Below, one piece after another: positions 53,938-63,002 of a DNA stretch of 64,000 nucleotides; within the stretch, counting starts at the first letter, position 1, and the number at the start of each line of letters is the position of its first letter. The notes under the pieces were generated by a model. That model saw only the letters and a program-made list of their open reading frames with translations, was not told the DNA's origin and ran no database searches. The position numbers and the translations under genes are program-made. The stretch is from Hippopus hippopus (taxonomy: Eukaryota > Mollusca > Bivalvia > Cardiida > Cardiidae). The DNA lies in NCBI GenBank assembly GCA_946811185.2, contig OX328106.1, positions 41,614,311 through 41,678,310 on the forward strand, written 5' to 3'.

Positions 53938-54201
53938 GAGCCATACTGGGAGGGGGGGGGGGGCTTAAAGCATCTACGTAATCCATTAAGCAAAGCAGGT
54001 CATCATATGATTATGGATCCATAAAATCCAGTTTTTCTAACAACTGACCAAAATCGTGAGGTAGAGTGTTCCTTTGACACAAAGAAAATTGACGAATAAC
54101 AAACAGTTTCGACCCAGGTCAGCCTGGGCGGACTGCGCAGGCTGACATGGGTCGATACGTTTTGCAGATGCATTAAGCCCCCTTTTCAAGGAGCATCGCT
54201 C
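53938..54201 (+). mobile_element. MITE III copy
   Basis: GAGCCATACTGGGAGGGGGG (G-run expanded), ATTATGGATCCATAAAATCC, then hairpin GACCCAGGTCAGCCTGGGC / GCGCAGGCTGACATGGGTC (54113-54155) and terminus AGATGCATTAAGCCCCCTTT. Plus is defined as hairpin on the right. Confidence 0.85.
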
Positions 54202-54528
54202 AAATATTTCAACTAAATGGCACGCAATTGTATAGCATTATGTGGCTAGTTTGATCATCCTTTTTTCATCCTGGCGACCAAACTGAGACAGTTTTAGCCA
54301 TTGTAGCTAACAATATCTGTATTTGCAACAATTGTAACCTGATATTTAAATAATGACAATAAAATAGTCAATTGACTTGATATACATGTACCTCTTTTGT
54401 GCCCTTTGCAGTCGTCAGTGGTATACAAAATAATCCTGCATGACAACAGTTCACTTCAAGTCTTTAAAGCACAGGGTCGTAGGCTCTATGAAGTACAAAC
54501 GTTTGTCTCGGCCAATGCAATGGCGAGT
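54202..54528. repeat. Family IV fragment and unrecognised sequence
   Basis: GGCACGCAATTGTATAGCAT, TGTGGCTAGTTTGATCATCC and GGCGACCAAACTGAGACAG resemble family IV to ~54300. The rest is unassigned. Confidence 0.5.
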
Positions 54529-54744
54529 TTTAAAAACCCTTATCCTGCTAAATAAATGAAATGAAACTTTAAAGCCGATTGTAAAAACCCAAATTTTGCT
54601 AGTTCAAAGGTATTTTTGGTGGGAAAAGATATCCTTATCGGACAGTGTAGATCAAAGATCAGACTGCACGTTCTGTGCAATCTGATCTTGATCTGTACTG
54701 TCCGCAAAAGGTCAGTGAGTCGCACTAAGCAGCCTATGGGTTAA
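54529..54744 (-). mobile_element. MITE II copy (complete)
   Basis: TTAAAAACCCTTATCCTGC to AGCAGCCTATGGGTTAA, TTAA at both ends. Hairpin GGACAGTGTAGATCAAAGAT, CAGACTGCACGTTCTG with GTGCAATCTGATCTTGATC and TACTGTCCGC (54639-54708). Confidence 0.88.
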
Positions 54745-54952
54745 AAAAATAAAACGGCGGAGGGAGAGGGGGAAATGCATGTGGCCACAGAACTAAATGC
54801 CAACGGAGAAAAACTCTATTTAGTAACAATGTAATGAATTATTGATGTAACGGACGAAAAAAAAACAATAACCACAGACACTCCTATTAGTCTGTGTCGT
54901 CTGGAGAGAAATTCTAGGATGATCGTTTGTTGTTCACAAACAGACAAGCCAC
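54745..54952 (+). repeat. Family IV-like fragment
   Basis: CTGGAGAGAAATTCTAGGAT, GATCGTTTGTTGTTCACAAA and ACAGACAAGCCAC lead directly into the next MITE III, as GGAAATTCAAGGATGATCTG does before 55984. Confidence 0.55.
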
Positions 54953-55200
54953 GCTCTGGCAAAAGGGGGCTTAATGCATGTCCGTAATGCATGATACCAA
55001 GCAAATTATCACATAATTATGGATCCATAAAATACATTTAGGTCTAACAATCGACTTGACTTGGATGTGAACTGATAACTGGACATGCTGAAAATTGACC
55101 TACAGCAAAAGGTTTCGAGCTAGGTCAGCGTGCGCGGTATGCGCAGGCTGACCTGGGTCGATACTTTTTGCATATGCATCACGCCCCCTTTTCACAGAGC
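54953..55200 (+). mobile_element. MITE III copy (complete)
   Basis: Terminal inverted repeats: GCTCTGGCAAAAGGGGGCTT, AATGCATG at the left; CATATGCATCACGCCCCC, TTTTCACAGAGC at the right (about 30 bp with a few mismatches). Hairpin 55119-55161 (AGGTCAGCGTGCGC / GCGCAGGCTGACCTGGGTC). 248 bp, no coding capacity. Confidence 0.88.
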
Positions 55201-55204
55201 TTGA

Positions 55205-55500
55205 CACACAAACAGTTTCGTGAGAGGTGGTTTCGTCTCAAGAAGACTACCATAAATATCTATAAATAGCACATATTCTATTATATGGCTAGTTTGCTTT
55301 TTAATGCGATTTTTGGTGTGTTGTCATTCGGGTGGACAATCTGAGATGGCCCAAGTCTTTTCCAGAAAACTGTCTGCAGAAAACTTCCAGGGCGAACATT
55401 AATTGTACACAAAAAATACACAACATTTTGTGAGAAGTGGTTTTGTCCCCTGAAGGCGACGATAAATATTAGCTTGCAGTAAATCATACGGCTCGGTTTT
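55205..55500 (+). repeat. Family IV repeat unit, followed by a partial one
   Basis: GAGGTGGTTTCGTCTCAAG, CTACCATAAATATCTATAAA, TATATGGCTAGTTTGC, GGGTGGACAATCTGAGATGG, then from ~55432 a second start (GAGAAGTGGTTTTGTCCCC, ATCATACGGCTCGG) that is interrupted at ~55497. Confidence 0.75.
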
Positions 55501-55672
55501 TTTCGGCCAAGCTGAATGCGCTGGCTTTTGACCTACTTATGGTATGAAATTTGAATGAATAGATAGAAATTTGCCATTGGTGTCAAAACAAGGACATGTT
55601 TATTTTACGGGCCCCTGCAGACCTATTGGTGGACAAATTTAGGCCGTCTATCTATATATATATTTCTTGTTC
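55497..55672 (+). mobile_element. Family V short element, copy 2
   Basis: TTTTTTTCGGCCAAGCTGAA, GCGCTGGCTTTTGACCTAC, GGGCCCCTGCAGACCTATTG, ATATTTCTTGTT. It interrupts a family IV unit: CATACGGCTCGGTTT lies to its left and AGTGACTTTTGGTTTGCTG to its right, which are contiguous in uninterrupted units. Confidence 0.8.
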
Positions 55673-55983
55673 CAAGTGACTTTTGGTTTGCTGTTGTCCA
55701 GGCGGAGTAAATGAAGCGGATTAAGTCTCTTCCCCGATATGATGTCTGAAATAAAATTCCCTTATGTTTTGTAAGAGCAAGGTTTGTGCCAGGCGACGAT
55801 AAATATCTGAAAATAGCTCGCAGTAAATCATACGGCTCGTTTGATTTTCGATGTGATTTTTGGTTTGCCGTCGTCCAGCCAGAGTAATTGAAGCGGCTTC
55901 AAGTCTTTTCCCCGATATGATGCCTCAAAGGAAATTCAAGGATGATCTGTTTTACTGCACACAAAACACTTATAAATGAGACA
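55673..55983 (+). repeat. Family IV units
   Basis: Remainder of the interrupted unit (GTGACTTTTGGTTTGCTGTT, CCCCGATATGATGTCTG) and one full unit (GCCAGGCGACGATAAATATC, GCAGTAAATCATACGGCTCG, CTTTTCCCCGATATGATGCC). Confidence 0.8.
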
Positions 55984-56233
55984 TGCTCTGTGAAAAGGGG
56001 CCTTAATGCATCTGCGAAAAGTATCGACCCAGGTCAGCCTGCGCAGTCCGCGCAGGCTGACCTGGGCCGAAACTTTTCGCTATTGGTCAATTCTCTGTAT
56101 GTCCAAGGACCAGTCTATCTCATGATTAAGTTGGTTGTTTAAAAAAGTGGCTATTATGGATCCATAATGATGTGATGACTTGGGTTGGTATCATGTTTCA
56201 AAGAGATGCCCCCTTTTGCCAGAGCATGGCTCA
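55984..56233 (-). mobile_element. MITE III copy (complete, inverted)
   Basis: GCTCTGTGAAAAGGGGCCTT, AATGCATCTGC, hairpin GACCCAGGTCAGCCTGCGC / GCGCAGGCTGACCTGGGCC (56025-56068), CTATTGGTCAATTCTCTG, ATTATGGATCCATAATG, and terminus CCCCCTTTTGCCAGAGCATG. The stem is nearly perfect. Confidence 0.88.
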
Positions 56234-56639
56234 AATGTTTTGTCATTGCAGGTTTTGTGCCAGTCGACGATAAATATCTAAAAATAGCTCGCAGTAAATT
56301 ATGCGGCTCGTTTGATTGTCGAAGTGATTTTTGGTCTGTTGTCGTCTAGTCGGAGTATCTAAGATGGTTTTAGCCCCTTCCCCGATGTGATGTCTGAAGA
56401 GAAATTCAAGGATGATCGGTTTTATTGCAAATGCAGATTTTGTCCAGGGCGACCATAAATATTCTTGAAATAGCATGCGATATATCATAGGCTCGTTTGG
56501 CTTTCAAATTGATTTTTTGTCCGTGGTCAACCGGGTGGACAATCTTAGATGGCTTTGGTCTCTCGCAATACGCCTAGGTCGTCTAAAAAGAAAATCCTAG
56601 CTGGTTGTTAATTGAATTTCTATCGGCAAACTTTGACTT
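56234..56639 (+). repeat. Two family IV units in tandem
   Basis: First unit 56248-56436 (GCCAGTCGACGATAAATATC, ATTATGCGGCTCGTTTGA, GAGTATCTAAGATGG); second 56437-56639 (CCAGGGCGACCATAAATATT, ATATATCATAGGCTCGTTTG, GGACAATCTTAGATGG). Confidence 0.8.
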
Positions 56640-56854
56640 CGTGATGCATGATACAAGGCAAGTCATAACATCATTAAGGATCCATAAAATCCATTATGTC
56701 TAAAAATCGACAGAATCATGAAGTGGAATGGTTCCTAATATACAGACAATTGACAAGTACCAAAAAGTTTTGATCAAGGTCAGCCAGCGCGGACTGCCCA
56801 GACTAACTTTTCGCAGACGCATTAGGTCCCCTTTTCAAAGAGCATTGCTCATAT
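56640..56854 (+). mobile_element. MITE III copy (left end lost)
   Basis: CGTGATGCATGATACAAGGC, AAGGATCCATAAAATCC, degraded hairpin AAGGTCAGCCAGCGCGGACT, CTGCCCAGACTAAC, terminus CCCCTTTTCAAAGAGCATTG. Confidence 0.8.
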
Positions 56855-57005
56855 ATTTTGTGAGAATTGCTGTTGTCCCTAAGCGTCCATCAATGTTCTT
56901 GAAATAGCACACAATATATCATGTGGCTCGTTTGTTTTTCGAATTGACTTTTTGTCTGGTGTCATATAGGCGGATAATCTGAGGTTGGTTTTCAGTCCTT
57001 TCCCC
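56855..57005 (+). repeat. Family IV unit (truncated)
   Basis: TTTTGTGAGAATTGCTGTTG, CACACAATATATCATGTGGC, CGGATAATCTGAGGTTGG. Stops after TTTCCCCTTATT. Confidence 0.7.
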
Positions 57006-57035
57006 TTATTTCTATCATGATAGAACGTCGATTTA

Positions 57036-57112
57036 TCTTCTTCCGAGAGTGCAGACCAAGATCAGGCTGTCTGTACATACAGTCTGATCCTGGCCAACAC
57101 TCTCTTTTTCTC
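57036..57112 (+). repeat. MITE II-like hairpin variant
   Basis: GAGAGTGCAGACCAAGATCA, GGCTGTCTGTACATACAGTC, TGATCCTGGCCAACACTCTC: the arms pair over ~28 bp but the sequence differs from the standard hairpin, with paired changes in several places. Confidence 0.65.
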
Positions 57113-57323
57113 TATGAATGTTTGTAGTCATCTAAAGCTAATGAAATGCGAATAAACTTAATGAAATCTAATCCTTGATAGTCTACATCACGAATCCGGT
57201 AGAATATGGGTCAATGCGGTGTCCGCCAGTGTTTTCCTGTGTCCGTGATTGCGCTTACATTATGTTCTTCATTGAGACGAAAACCTCAAATTATCTACCG
57301 AAGATTGCCATCGGGTCTAACAT

Positions 57324-57545
57324 TTAACCCTTTACAAAGGGAGTCCGAATTTTAACAAACCTGAGAAAGTTGTCCTTTGAAAACATCGTGAGAAAGGAGA
57401 AAATGCTGGTAAACAGTATTTTCTACTTTTAACACGGTATTTCCTACCTTTTTATAGGCAAATTCTAAAATTTGAAAGACATTTGATATGTCGTTTACAA
57501 ATGCTTTCAATTCAGACCAGTCTTAAGTTTTGTTCTCTGGTAAAA
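57324..57545 (-). mobile_element. MITE I copy
   Basis: TTAACCCTTTACAAAGGGAG to TTTTGTTCTCTGGTAAAAG. The palindrome has a decayed right arm. Confidence 0.8.
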
Positions 57546-57671
57546 GCTTTAGTTCAGAGAACGCGATAGATATTGTTCACTCATCAATAAACGAAATCAC
57601 CCAGCCACGATCCAAGGAGGTACATTAAAAGTGGTCATTTTAACTCTCTACTAAAAATAGACTTGTCTAAC

Positions 57672-57885
57672 TTAACTCTTTACCAAACGACAAATTTTTG
57701 GACTGGACCAAATTCAAAGCATCTGCAGACAACAAATTAAATCTTTCTGACTTTGATAGGGTAGAAAATATTATGGGAAAAGGAGAAAATGCTGGTTACC
57801 AGCATTTTCTCCTTTTCCCACAATGTTTTCTATAGGCTTCTTTCTCAGGGTCGTTAAAAGTCGGGATTGTGTGGTAAAGAGTTAA
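57672..57885 (+). mobile_element. MITE I copy (complete)
   Basis: TTAACTCTTTACCAAACGAC to TTGTGTGGTAAAGAGTTAA. Palindrome arms GGGAAAAGGAGAAAATGCTG and complement are perfect over 23 bp. Confidence 0.92.
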
Positions 57886-58066
57886 AAGCCTTTGTAGACG
57901 ACAAATTAGATATGGCAAAAATGATAGGGCTTGTCTGTGACAGGGAAGTAAACATTGTGGGAAAAGGGGAAAATGCTGGTTACCAGCATTTCTCCCTTTT
58001 CCACAATGTTTTCAAAAGGCTTTTTCCAGGGCCATTAAAAGTCAGGAATGCTTGGTAAAGGGTTAA
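57882..58066 (+). mobile_element. MITE I copy, left end missing
   Basis: Starts within the left half (CCTTTGTAGACGACAAATTA) directly at the TTAA of the previous copy and runs to GCTTGGTAAAGGGTTAA. Possibly a partial tandem duplication or a deletion between two abutting copies. Confidence 0.82.
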
Positions 58067-58871
58067 CTCATTATTTCCTGAAACAGATGGAGCAGCACAA
58101 TCGTAAATATCCTTTGTGAAAGACGGAAATCAGAATAAACAAAGTTTCGCCGACTGCTTGTAAACATTGTTGCTAAAGGAGAAGTTGCTCTTAGAGAAAA
58201 ACAGCTCATATTGCTGCATTTTTTTTTTTTTCAAAAAATTACTGCTCCAAGTAAAACAAAAAACCGACGATAACTCTTCTTTGCGATTAAATAAACTAAA
58301 ATTTGCTCAATCCTATCAATGTCAGCGTAAGATTCACACAATGACCATACATAAGTGTGGACCTGACATATTGACTTTTTAACAAAAACACCATATTAAA
58401 CCATATTTCTGGAATATTTTGAACCAGCATTCAAACCTTGTGTATGCTTGTAAATTGAGAAATGTTTCATGTCGGAAGCCGGATGTCTTTTTATGCAATC
58501 TGTCAAAGTATGCATGTCTGTCGTGTTTATATATACAGCATACTGGCGTATTCATGCCAGACCTGTGACGTCAAAAGGAAGTAAAACTGACACCTTCCTA
58601 TTGCTCTTCCTGTCACTCCATACCGCCTAAAACAAATTTGCAGCAGACGACTTTTAAACCGTTCTTCTACGATACAGACAACATGTATTTTAACGATTGC
58701 ATAACAAATGAATGCTGGTGAAAAAATTGTGTCTCGTTAAGACCAATATCTCCTTTTGACACGATGTTTCAAAAGTGGTCGGCTGTAAGATGCAAATACC
58801 GGCTGCATGATAGAACATGTTAATTACAGTTCCTGTCTATCATAAAAGATATCATTTTCTCTCATTTTCAG
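58067..58871. other. Upstream of the MCT start exon; no exon recognised
   Basis: Ends in a pyrimidine-rich tract TTTTCTCTCATTTTCAG (58855-58871) that reads as a splice acceptor. The start codon therefore appears to lie in a second or later exon and the promoter is further upstream, unseen. The frame at 58167-58382 has no domain. Confidence 0.45.
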
Positions 58872-58925
58872 AGAAATGCCATAGAAACAAATTTACCGAT
58901 CAAGAAGTATTGACGGGGTTACAAG
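58872..58925 (+). promoter_or_regulatory. 5' untranslated part of the MCT start exon with a minimal uORF
   Basis: Between the inferred acceptor (AG at 58870-58871) and the start codon is a 54-nt leader. It contains ATG CCA TAG at 58876-58884, a two-codon upstream reading frame 41 nt before the main ATG. Whether it is translated is unknown. If transcription began inside 58067-58871 instead, the AG would not be used. Confidence 0.45.
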
Positions 58926-59136
58926 ATGATCACCCCAATCGCGGCCAACATGGAGGACCTTGACAGGGGGTGGTCCTGGGTCGTCCTTGTAGCTTCCTTC
59001 GGACATTTTATGATATTCGGAATGTTTCTGTACGGGGTGGGTGTGGCCTATATGGCACTGCTAGAAGAATATGGAGGTAGATCAGCGACAACAGCCTGTG
59101 CCGGAAGTCTGTATGCAGCCTTGGTGTCCCTTGGGG
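58926..59136 (+). CDS. Monocarboxylate-transporter-like protein, first coding exon
   Basis: Seventy codons plus one base. Residues 13-18 read DRGWSW, matching the SLC16/MCT signature [D/E]G[G/S][W/F][G/A]W just before transmembrane helix 1, with Arg in place of the usual first Gly. Helix 1 is about residues 18-38 (VVLVASFGHFMIFGMFLYGV); helix 2 starts near residue 58 (CAGSLYAALVSLG). The start is the first in-frame ATG, with A at -3; a second ATG at residue 9 (58950) has an even better context and precedes the signature. The exon ends with a GTAGGT donor at 59137, phase 1. In this family the protein is a 12-helix plasma-membrane carrier, usually moving monocarboxylates with protons; orphan members exist, so the substrate is not inferred. 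Confidence 0.88.
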
Positions 59137-59824
59137 GTAGGTACTAGACTGTGATTGAATACAACCCTTTTACTGGTGAATAATCCTCTATCATGTAATT
59201 CCGTGTATGAACGAGAGTCAGGAAAATCCATTTGAAAACATTTGGGTAAAGGGACAAAATGATGTTAACAAGCATTTCCACCGTTTCCTATGATGTTTTC
59301 TAACCTTTAAAAATTTGCCCCTTCATGTGAACAATATTTAATTTGTCGTCTGTAAATGAGTTCAATTTGGACAAGTTTCAAATTTTGTCATTTGGGAAAG
59401 AGCGTATGAAAAGTACTTTTAGAAAAATCCAGTGACTCGATGGTGGCATTTCTCTAAGAAAAGTTCTGGACATGTTTTTTCACCCTTCACCAACCGGTTT
59501 GACTAGCATTCTCAGTCTAACTCCTAAAAAGTGACATGATTTCCGATTGGCTTCCAGTAAAGAAATTGCAGTCCTTTAAAATTTAGAAGGTTCTTGGGAA
59601 TTAGTAATTTAACTGTGCAGGGAATTGATTCAATGGAAAATTTCTAATAAAATAAAAGCTAGGAAAATGGTATTACCGTTTGCTATACTCAGAAATTATA
59701 AAAGGAGCCTAGAGAGCCAAATATGGTGGAGACGTTTAAGGCATAAATCAGGAAGATGCACCCCTAAACAAAGAATTTGTCGATGTCCCATTTATTCAAT
59801 TTCATTGTTTTTATTTCATCGAAG
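59137..59824 (+). other. MCT intron 1
   Basis: 688 bp, GTAGGT at the donor and a pyrimidine-rich TTGTTTTTATTTCATCGAAG at the acceptor. It contains a MITE I copy (59160-59403). An open frame reading through it (59625-59951) is not coding: it is out of phase with exon 2. Confidence 0.85.
59160..59403 (-). mobile_element. MITE I copy in MCT intron 1 (diverged)
   Basis: CCCTTTTACTGGTGAATAAT, TTTGAAAACATTTGGGTAAA, ATGATGTTAACAAGC centre, TAATTTGTCGTCTGTAAATG, TGTCATTTGGGAAAGAGCG. It lies 24 bp from the splice donor. Confidence 0.75.
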
Positions 59825-59968
59825 GTCCGATTTCCAGCATACTGATCGACAGATACAGTTGCCGTACCGCCATGTTTATCGACGGACTATTGACCACAGT
59901 CGGATGCCTCGTCACCGCTTTCAGCAACAGTCTTTCTCTATGTATATTTAGCTATGGAATCATTTCAG
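59825..59968 (+). CDS. Monocarboxylate-transporter-like protein, second coding exon
   Basis: 144 nt, entered in phase 1 from the previous exon and left in phase 1 at a GTATGT donor (59969). The join restores SLGGPISSILIDRYSCR, the typical end of MCT helix 2 and the following loop, then helix 3 (MFIDGLLTTVGCLVTAFS) and helix 4 start (LSLCIFSYGIISG). Flanking AG and GT sites and uninterrupted homology support a functional exon. Later helices, including the second MCT signature after helix 4, must lie on exons beyond the window. Confidence 0.88.
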
Positions 59969-60675
59969 GTATGTATTATCCAGCCGACTTTGGGCGTTCA
60001 GCGATGTCAGGGACCGTATTCAACAACCATTCTAAATTGCATTCTTATTGTTTAGATAGATAGATATATACATTTTTTTATTTCAAAAGTAACCCATTCT
60101 CGGATTGGTTTCACTGAATGTTCTCTACACGAAAATGTATAGGGCCAACCAAGTAGCTTAGGAAACTCTTCCGTTATTTGGGCGAATACATTAGTTAAAG
60201 ACCATTTATGCATGCTATCATAGACGACCAGGATTTTTTAAAAAGAGTTTTCGAAGTTTGCCTTAACGAAATTTGGTTACATGTCGCTTTGAAATGTTTG
60301 CAAATGGGTAACTTTTTCTTCTCCTCCCTATTTTGAAAGTCATGAATCTGTGATCCTTTGCCATCGATCTTCACCAGGAAAAAGCGGTGACAAGGAAAGA
60401 GCTTTATAAGTAGACATTAATTATTTCCTTCATTTCTACCATTATTGAATCCGGTCTTGATCGGATTAGGATCCATTTGATCGCGTTCGCCTTGATTGAC
60501 TTCAGTTCTGATACGGTTTACAGTAATCTTATATGCGTAGTGCGACTAAAGAAATTGACATGACATGTAGACATGTGTGAGTTGACACTTACATTGGATG
60601 TCACTTTACAATTGTCATTTTACATATAAGTCAATTTTCACAAGCGATGCTTGGCATGGAGACTGAAAATTAATG

Positions 60676-60865
60676 TTAACCTTTGGGCATGCGTTACTCA
60701 ATGACCTTTTGCGGACAGTGTAGATCAAGATCAGACTGCACAGAACGTGCAATCTGATCTTGGATCTACATTGTCCGATAAGGAGATAATTTTCCGCAAA
60801 ATAAAATAACAGTGTTATGTTTATGCATCATCTTTCAAAGCTGGGCAAAATGGCTTTACTGAAAT
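60676..60865 (+). mobile_element. MITE II copy
   Basis: TTAACCTTTGGGCATGCGTT, TTGCGGACAGTGTAGATC, hairpin AAGATCAGACTGCACAGAAC / GTGCAATCTGATCTTGG (60727-60770), CATTGTCCGATAAGG, then a degraded right half. Confidence 0.85.
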
Positions 60866-60954
60866 TTTTCCTAGCAACACTATGATTGGAGCGACAAAGT
60901 TTGATATGTACTCTTGACGTTACTGCTAAGTTAACCATAATTATGATGAAACGA

Positions 60955-61134
60955 AAATTTCCACTCAATAGTAAAAACCCAAATATTGCGATTTCAAAGT
61001 TTATTTCACCCGAAAGAAAATACCATATCGGACAGTGTAGATCAAAGATCAGACTGCACGTTTTGTGCAGTCTGATCTTGATCTACACTGTACGCAGAAG
61101 TGCACAGAGCCACGCTTCGCAGCCTAAGGATTAA
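60955..61134 (-). mobile_element. MITE II copy
   Basis: AATAGTAAAAACCCAAATAT right half, hairpin GGACAGTGTAGATCAAAGAT and CAGACTGCACGTTTTG with TGCAGTCTGATCTTGATC, TACACTGTACGC (61030-61094), and terminus GCAGCCTAAGGATTAA. Inverted relative to the copy 90 bp upstream. Confidence 0.87.
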
Positions 61135-61279
61135 TTAGATCCCTGTGGTTATGGTCAGAGCGCTATCTCCACTATAATCATCTATTAAGTCAAATAGAGG
61201 GAATCATAATCCGATAAAGGACAGAACTCAAATCAATCATGAGTCGAGTCGGAGAAGTCTGTCTCGATACACAGCCTCT

Positions 61280-61570
61280 CTTTGTTTATATATGTCTTTT
61301 CTCTTTCTGTCTGTCTCTCTGTTTATCTCCCTCTCTCTATCATCTTGTTTCCGTCTTTTTTTCTGTTTCGCTATCTCTCTGTCTGTTTCTCTATCTCTCT
61401 GTCTCCTATATGTGTCCCTGTCTCTCTCTCTCTCTGTACGCTCGTATCCATCTCTCTCTGACACTGTTTCCCTCTCTCTGTCTGTTTCTCTCTCTCTGTT
61501 GTTCTGTCTCTCTGCCTGTTTCTCTATCTCTCTGTCTCCTATTATCTGTCTCTGTCTCTGTCTCTCTCTC

Positions 61571-61669
<99 letters not shown>

Positions 61670-61690
61670 CTTTCTCTTTTTTGTCTGACT
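61280..61690 (+). repeat. Long (TC)n/(CTGT)n microsatellite in the intron
   Basis: About 400 bp of polypyrimidine sequence, with (CTGT)5 near 61571-61592 and almost pure (TC)n at 61594-61668. The long frames on both strands (Arg/Glu-rich or Leu/Ser-rich) are artefacts. Confidence 0.96.
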
Positions 61691-61794
61691 GTTCTTTTTG
61701 CTGTCTGAGAATAGCAGACGACCAAAACTACGCTTTCCTATTCAAACTAATGAAAGAAAAAAACTCAGTCTTTTCGAAACACCTTACCGTATGG

Positions 61795-61862
61795 GACAGT
61801 GTTTGTTCAAGATCAGACTGCACGTTTTATGAAGTCTGATCTTGATGTACGCTGTTTGAACG
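61795..61862 (+). repeat. MITE II hairpin
   Basis: GGGACAGTGTTTGTTCAAGA, TCAGACTGCACGTTTTATG, AAGTCTGATCTTGATGTAC, GCTGTTTGAAC: arms with a few mismatches. Flanks of the element are unclear. Confidence 0.72.
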
Positions 61863-61912
61863 GAGCAGCTTAAGAGTTGATGCATGTTTGAATTTCCTGC
61901 AGTGCATGTCAT

Positions 61913-62133
61913 TTAACCATTTACCACACAATCCCGAGTTTTCACGACCCTGAGGAAAGAGCCTTTTGAAAACATTATGGGAAAAGGAGAAAATGCTGGT
62001 TACCAGCATTTTCTCCTTTTCCCATTATGTTTTCTACTCTTCTTAAGATGAATTTCAATTTTTGTGGTCACATTTAATTTGTGGTCAATTTTGAAAATTC
62101 TATTTTTTTTTTTTTTTTTCGCTTTGTAAAGGG
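61913..62133 (-). mobile_element. MITE I copy with arm co-variation
   Basis: TTAACCATTTACCACACAAT to GCTTTGTAAAGGG with a T-run (62105-62119). The palindrome arms contain TTATGGGAAAAGG and CCTTTTCCCATTATG, where most copies have TTGTGGG and CCCACAATG: one stem pair changed from G-C to A-T on both arms. Confidence 0.88.
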
Positions 62134-62390
62134 TCCATCTGTCCATATTTTGTTGAAAATTCTTATTCAACAGGATAAAGGTTAGAGGAAGCTAATTTTT
62201 TAACGAAAAAGAAGTTGCGTGACGGTTGCTATAGAAAGATGCAAACGAACAAAATGATGAATGTCGTCTGCTTCTGTGGGAACGTGTTAGGATATAATTT
62301 ACGGAGAATACTTCCGCCGGACTGTAAAAATACTCGGAATGCCAAAATTAGCAGTAACTTTAGGGTCCAAGGGAAATATTGTTTGCTCTT

Positions 62391-62470
62391 TTTGTTGGTC
62401 GATAAATATCAGACTGCACAGAATGTGCAATCGTATTTTGAATCTCGATTGTCCGATTATTTGGGGGAAA
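62391..62470 (+). repeat. MITE II remnant
   Basis: AATATCAGACTGCACAGAAT, GTGCAATCGTATTTTGAATC, TCGATTGTCCGATTATT keeps the order of the hairpin and right flank with many changes. Confidence 0.65.
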
Positions 62471-62505
62471 TTTGATAAAAAAAAAAGAGGGAAAACTATT
62501 GAAAT

Positions 62506-62683
62506 GAGCCATACTATAGAAAAAGGGGGTTTAGTGCATCTCCGTCATCATATAATTATGGGTTCATAAATTCCATTTTGTCTAACAACCAACTGAATGA
62601 TGAGTTAGAATGGTCATTTGTTAAATAGAAAATTGACCAAAAGCAAAAAGTTTCGACCGAGGTCAGCCTGCGCGAATTGTTTT
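62506..62683 (+). mobile_element. MITE III copy (cut within the hairpin)
   Basis: GAGCCATACTATAGAAAAAG, GGGGGTTTAGTGCATC, TAATTATGGGTTCATAAATT, AAAATTGACCAAAAGC, then GACCGAGGTCAGCCTGCGCG where the match stops. Confidence 0.8.
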
Positions 62684-63002
62684 TTAAGAGTTAATGAAAA
62701 AACAAAACTTCGGAAAAAAAAAACAGAGAAATACGTTTAAAAATGTGTAGATAATTACACTCATATCACTTTGAAAACATACGCCGAATGCTTAAAACTT
62801 ATTGTGCTTTCTTTGTCACAAGCGTTCAGCGTAGGTCTGTAACTACTTTGTTTCAAATTTTCTATTGTTTCGTTTGAGGTTAAGAAAAATGGATCATATT
62901 ACAAAAAAAAGTGCGGCTCCCATGAGCAATCAGTTCTGCTTTAATACTTTTTTTGAAAATCCCCTTTTATTTTTTCGAGTTTAAAAAAAAATTATACGTA
63001 AA

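Noticed and set aside
59625..59951. 108-residue frame across intron 1 and exon 2
   Set aside because: Reads exon 2 in the wrong phase; the spliced phase gives clear MCT similarity instead.
61237..61725. Long open frames on both strands (162, 149 and 138 residues)
   Set aside because: Products of a (TC)n/(CTGT)n tract: Arg/Glu-rich on one strand, Leu/Ser-rich on the other.
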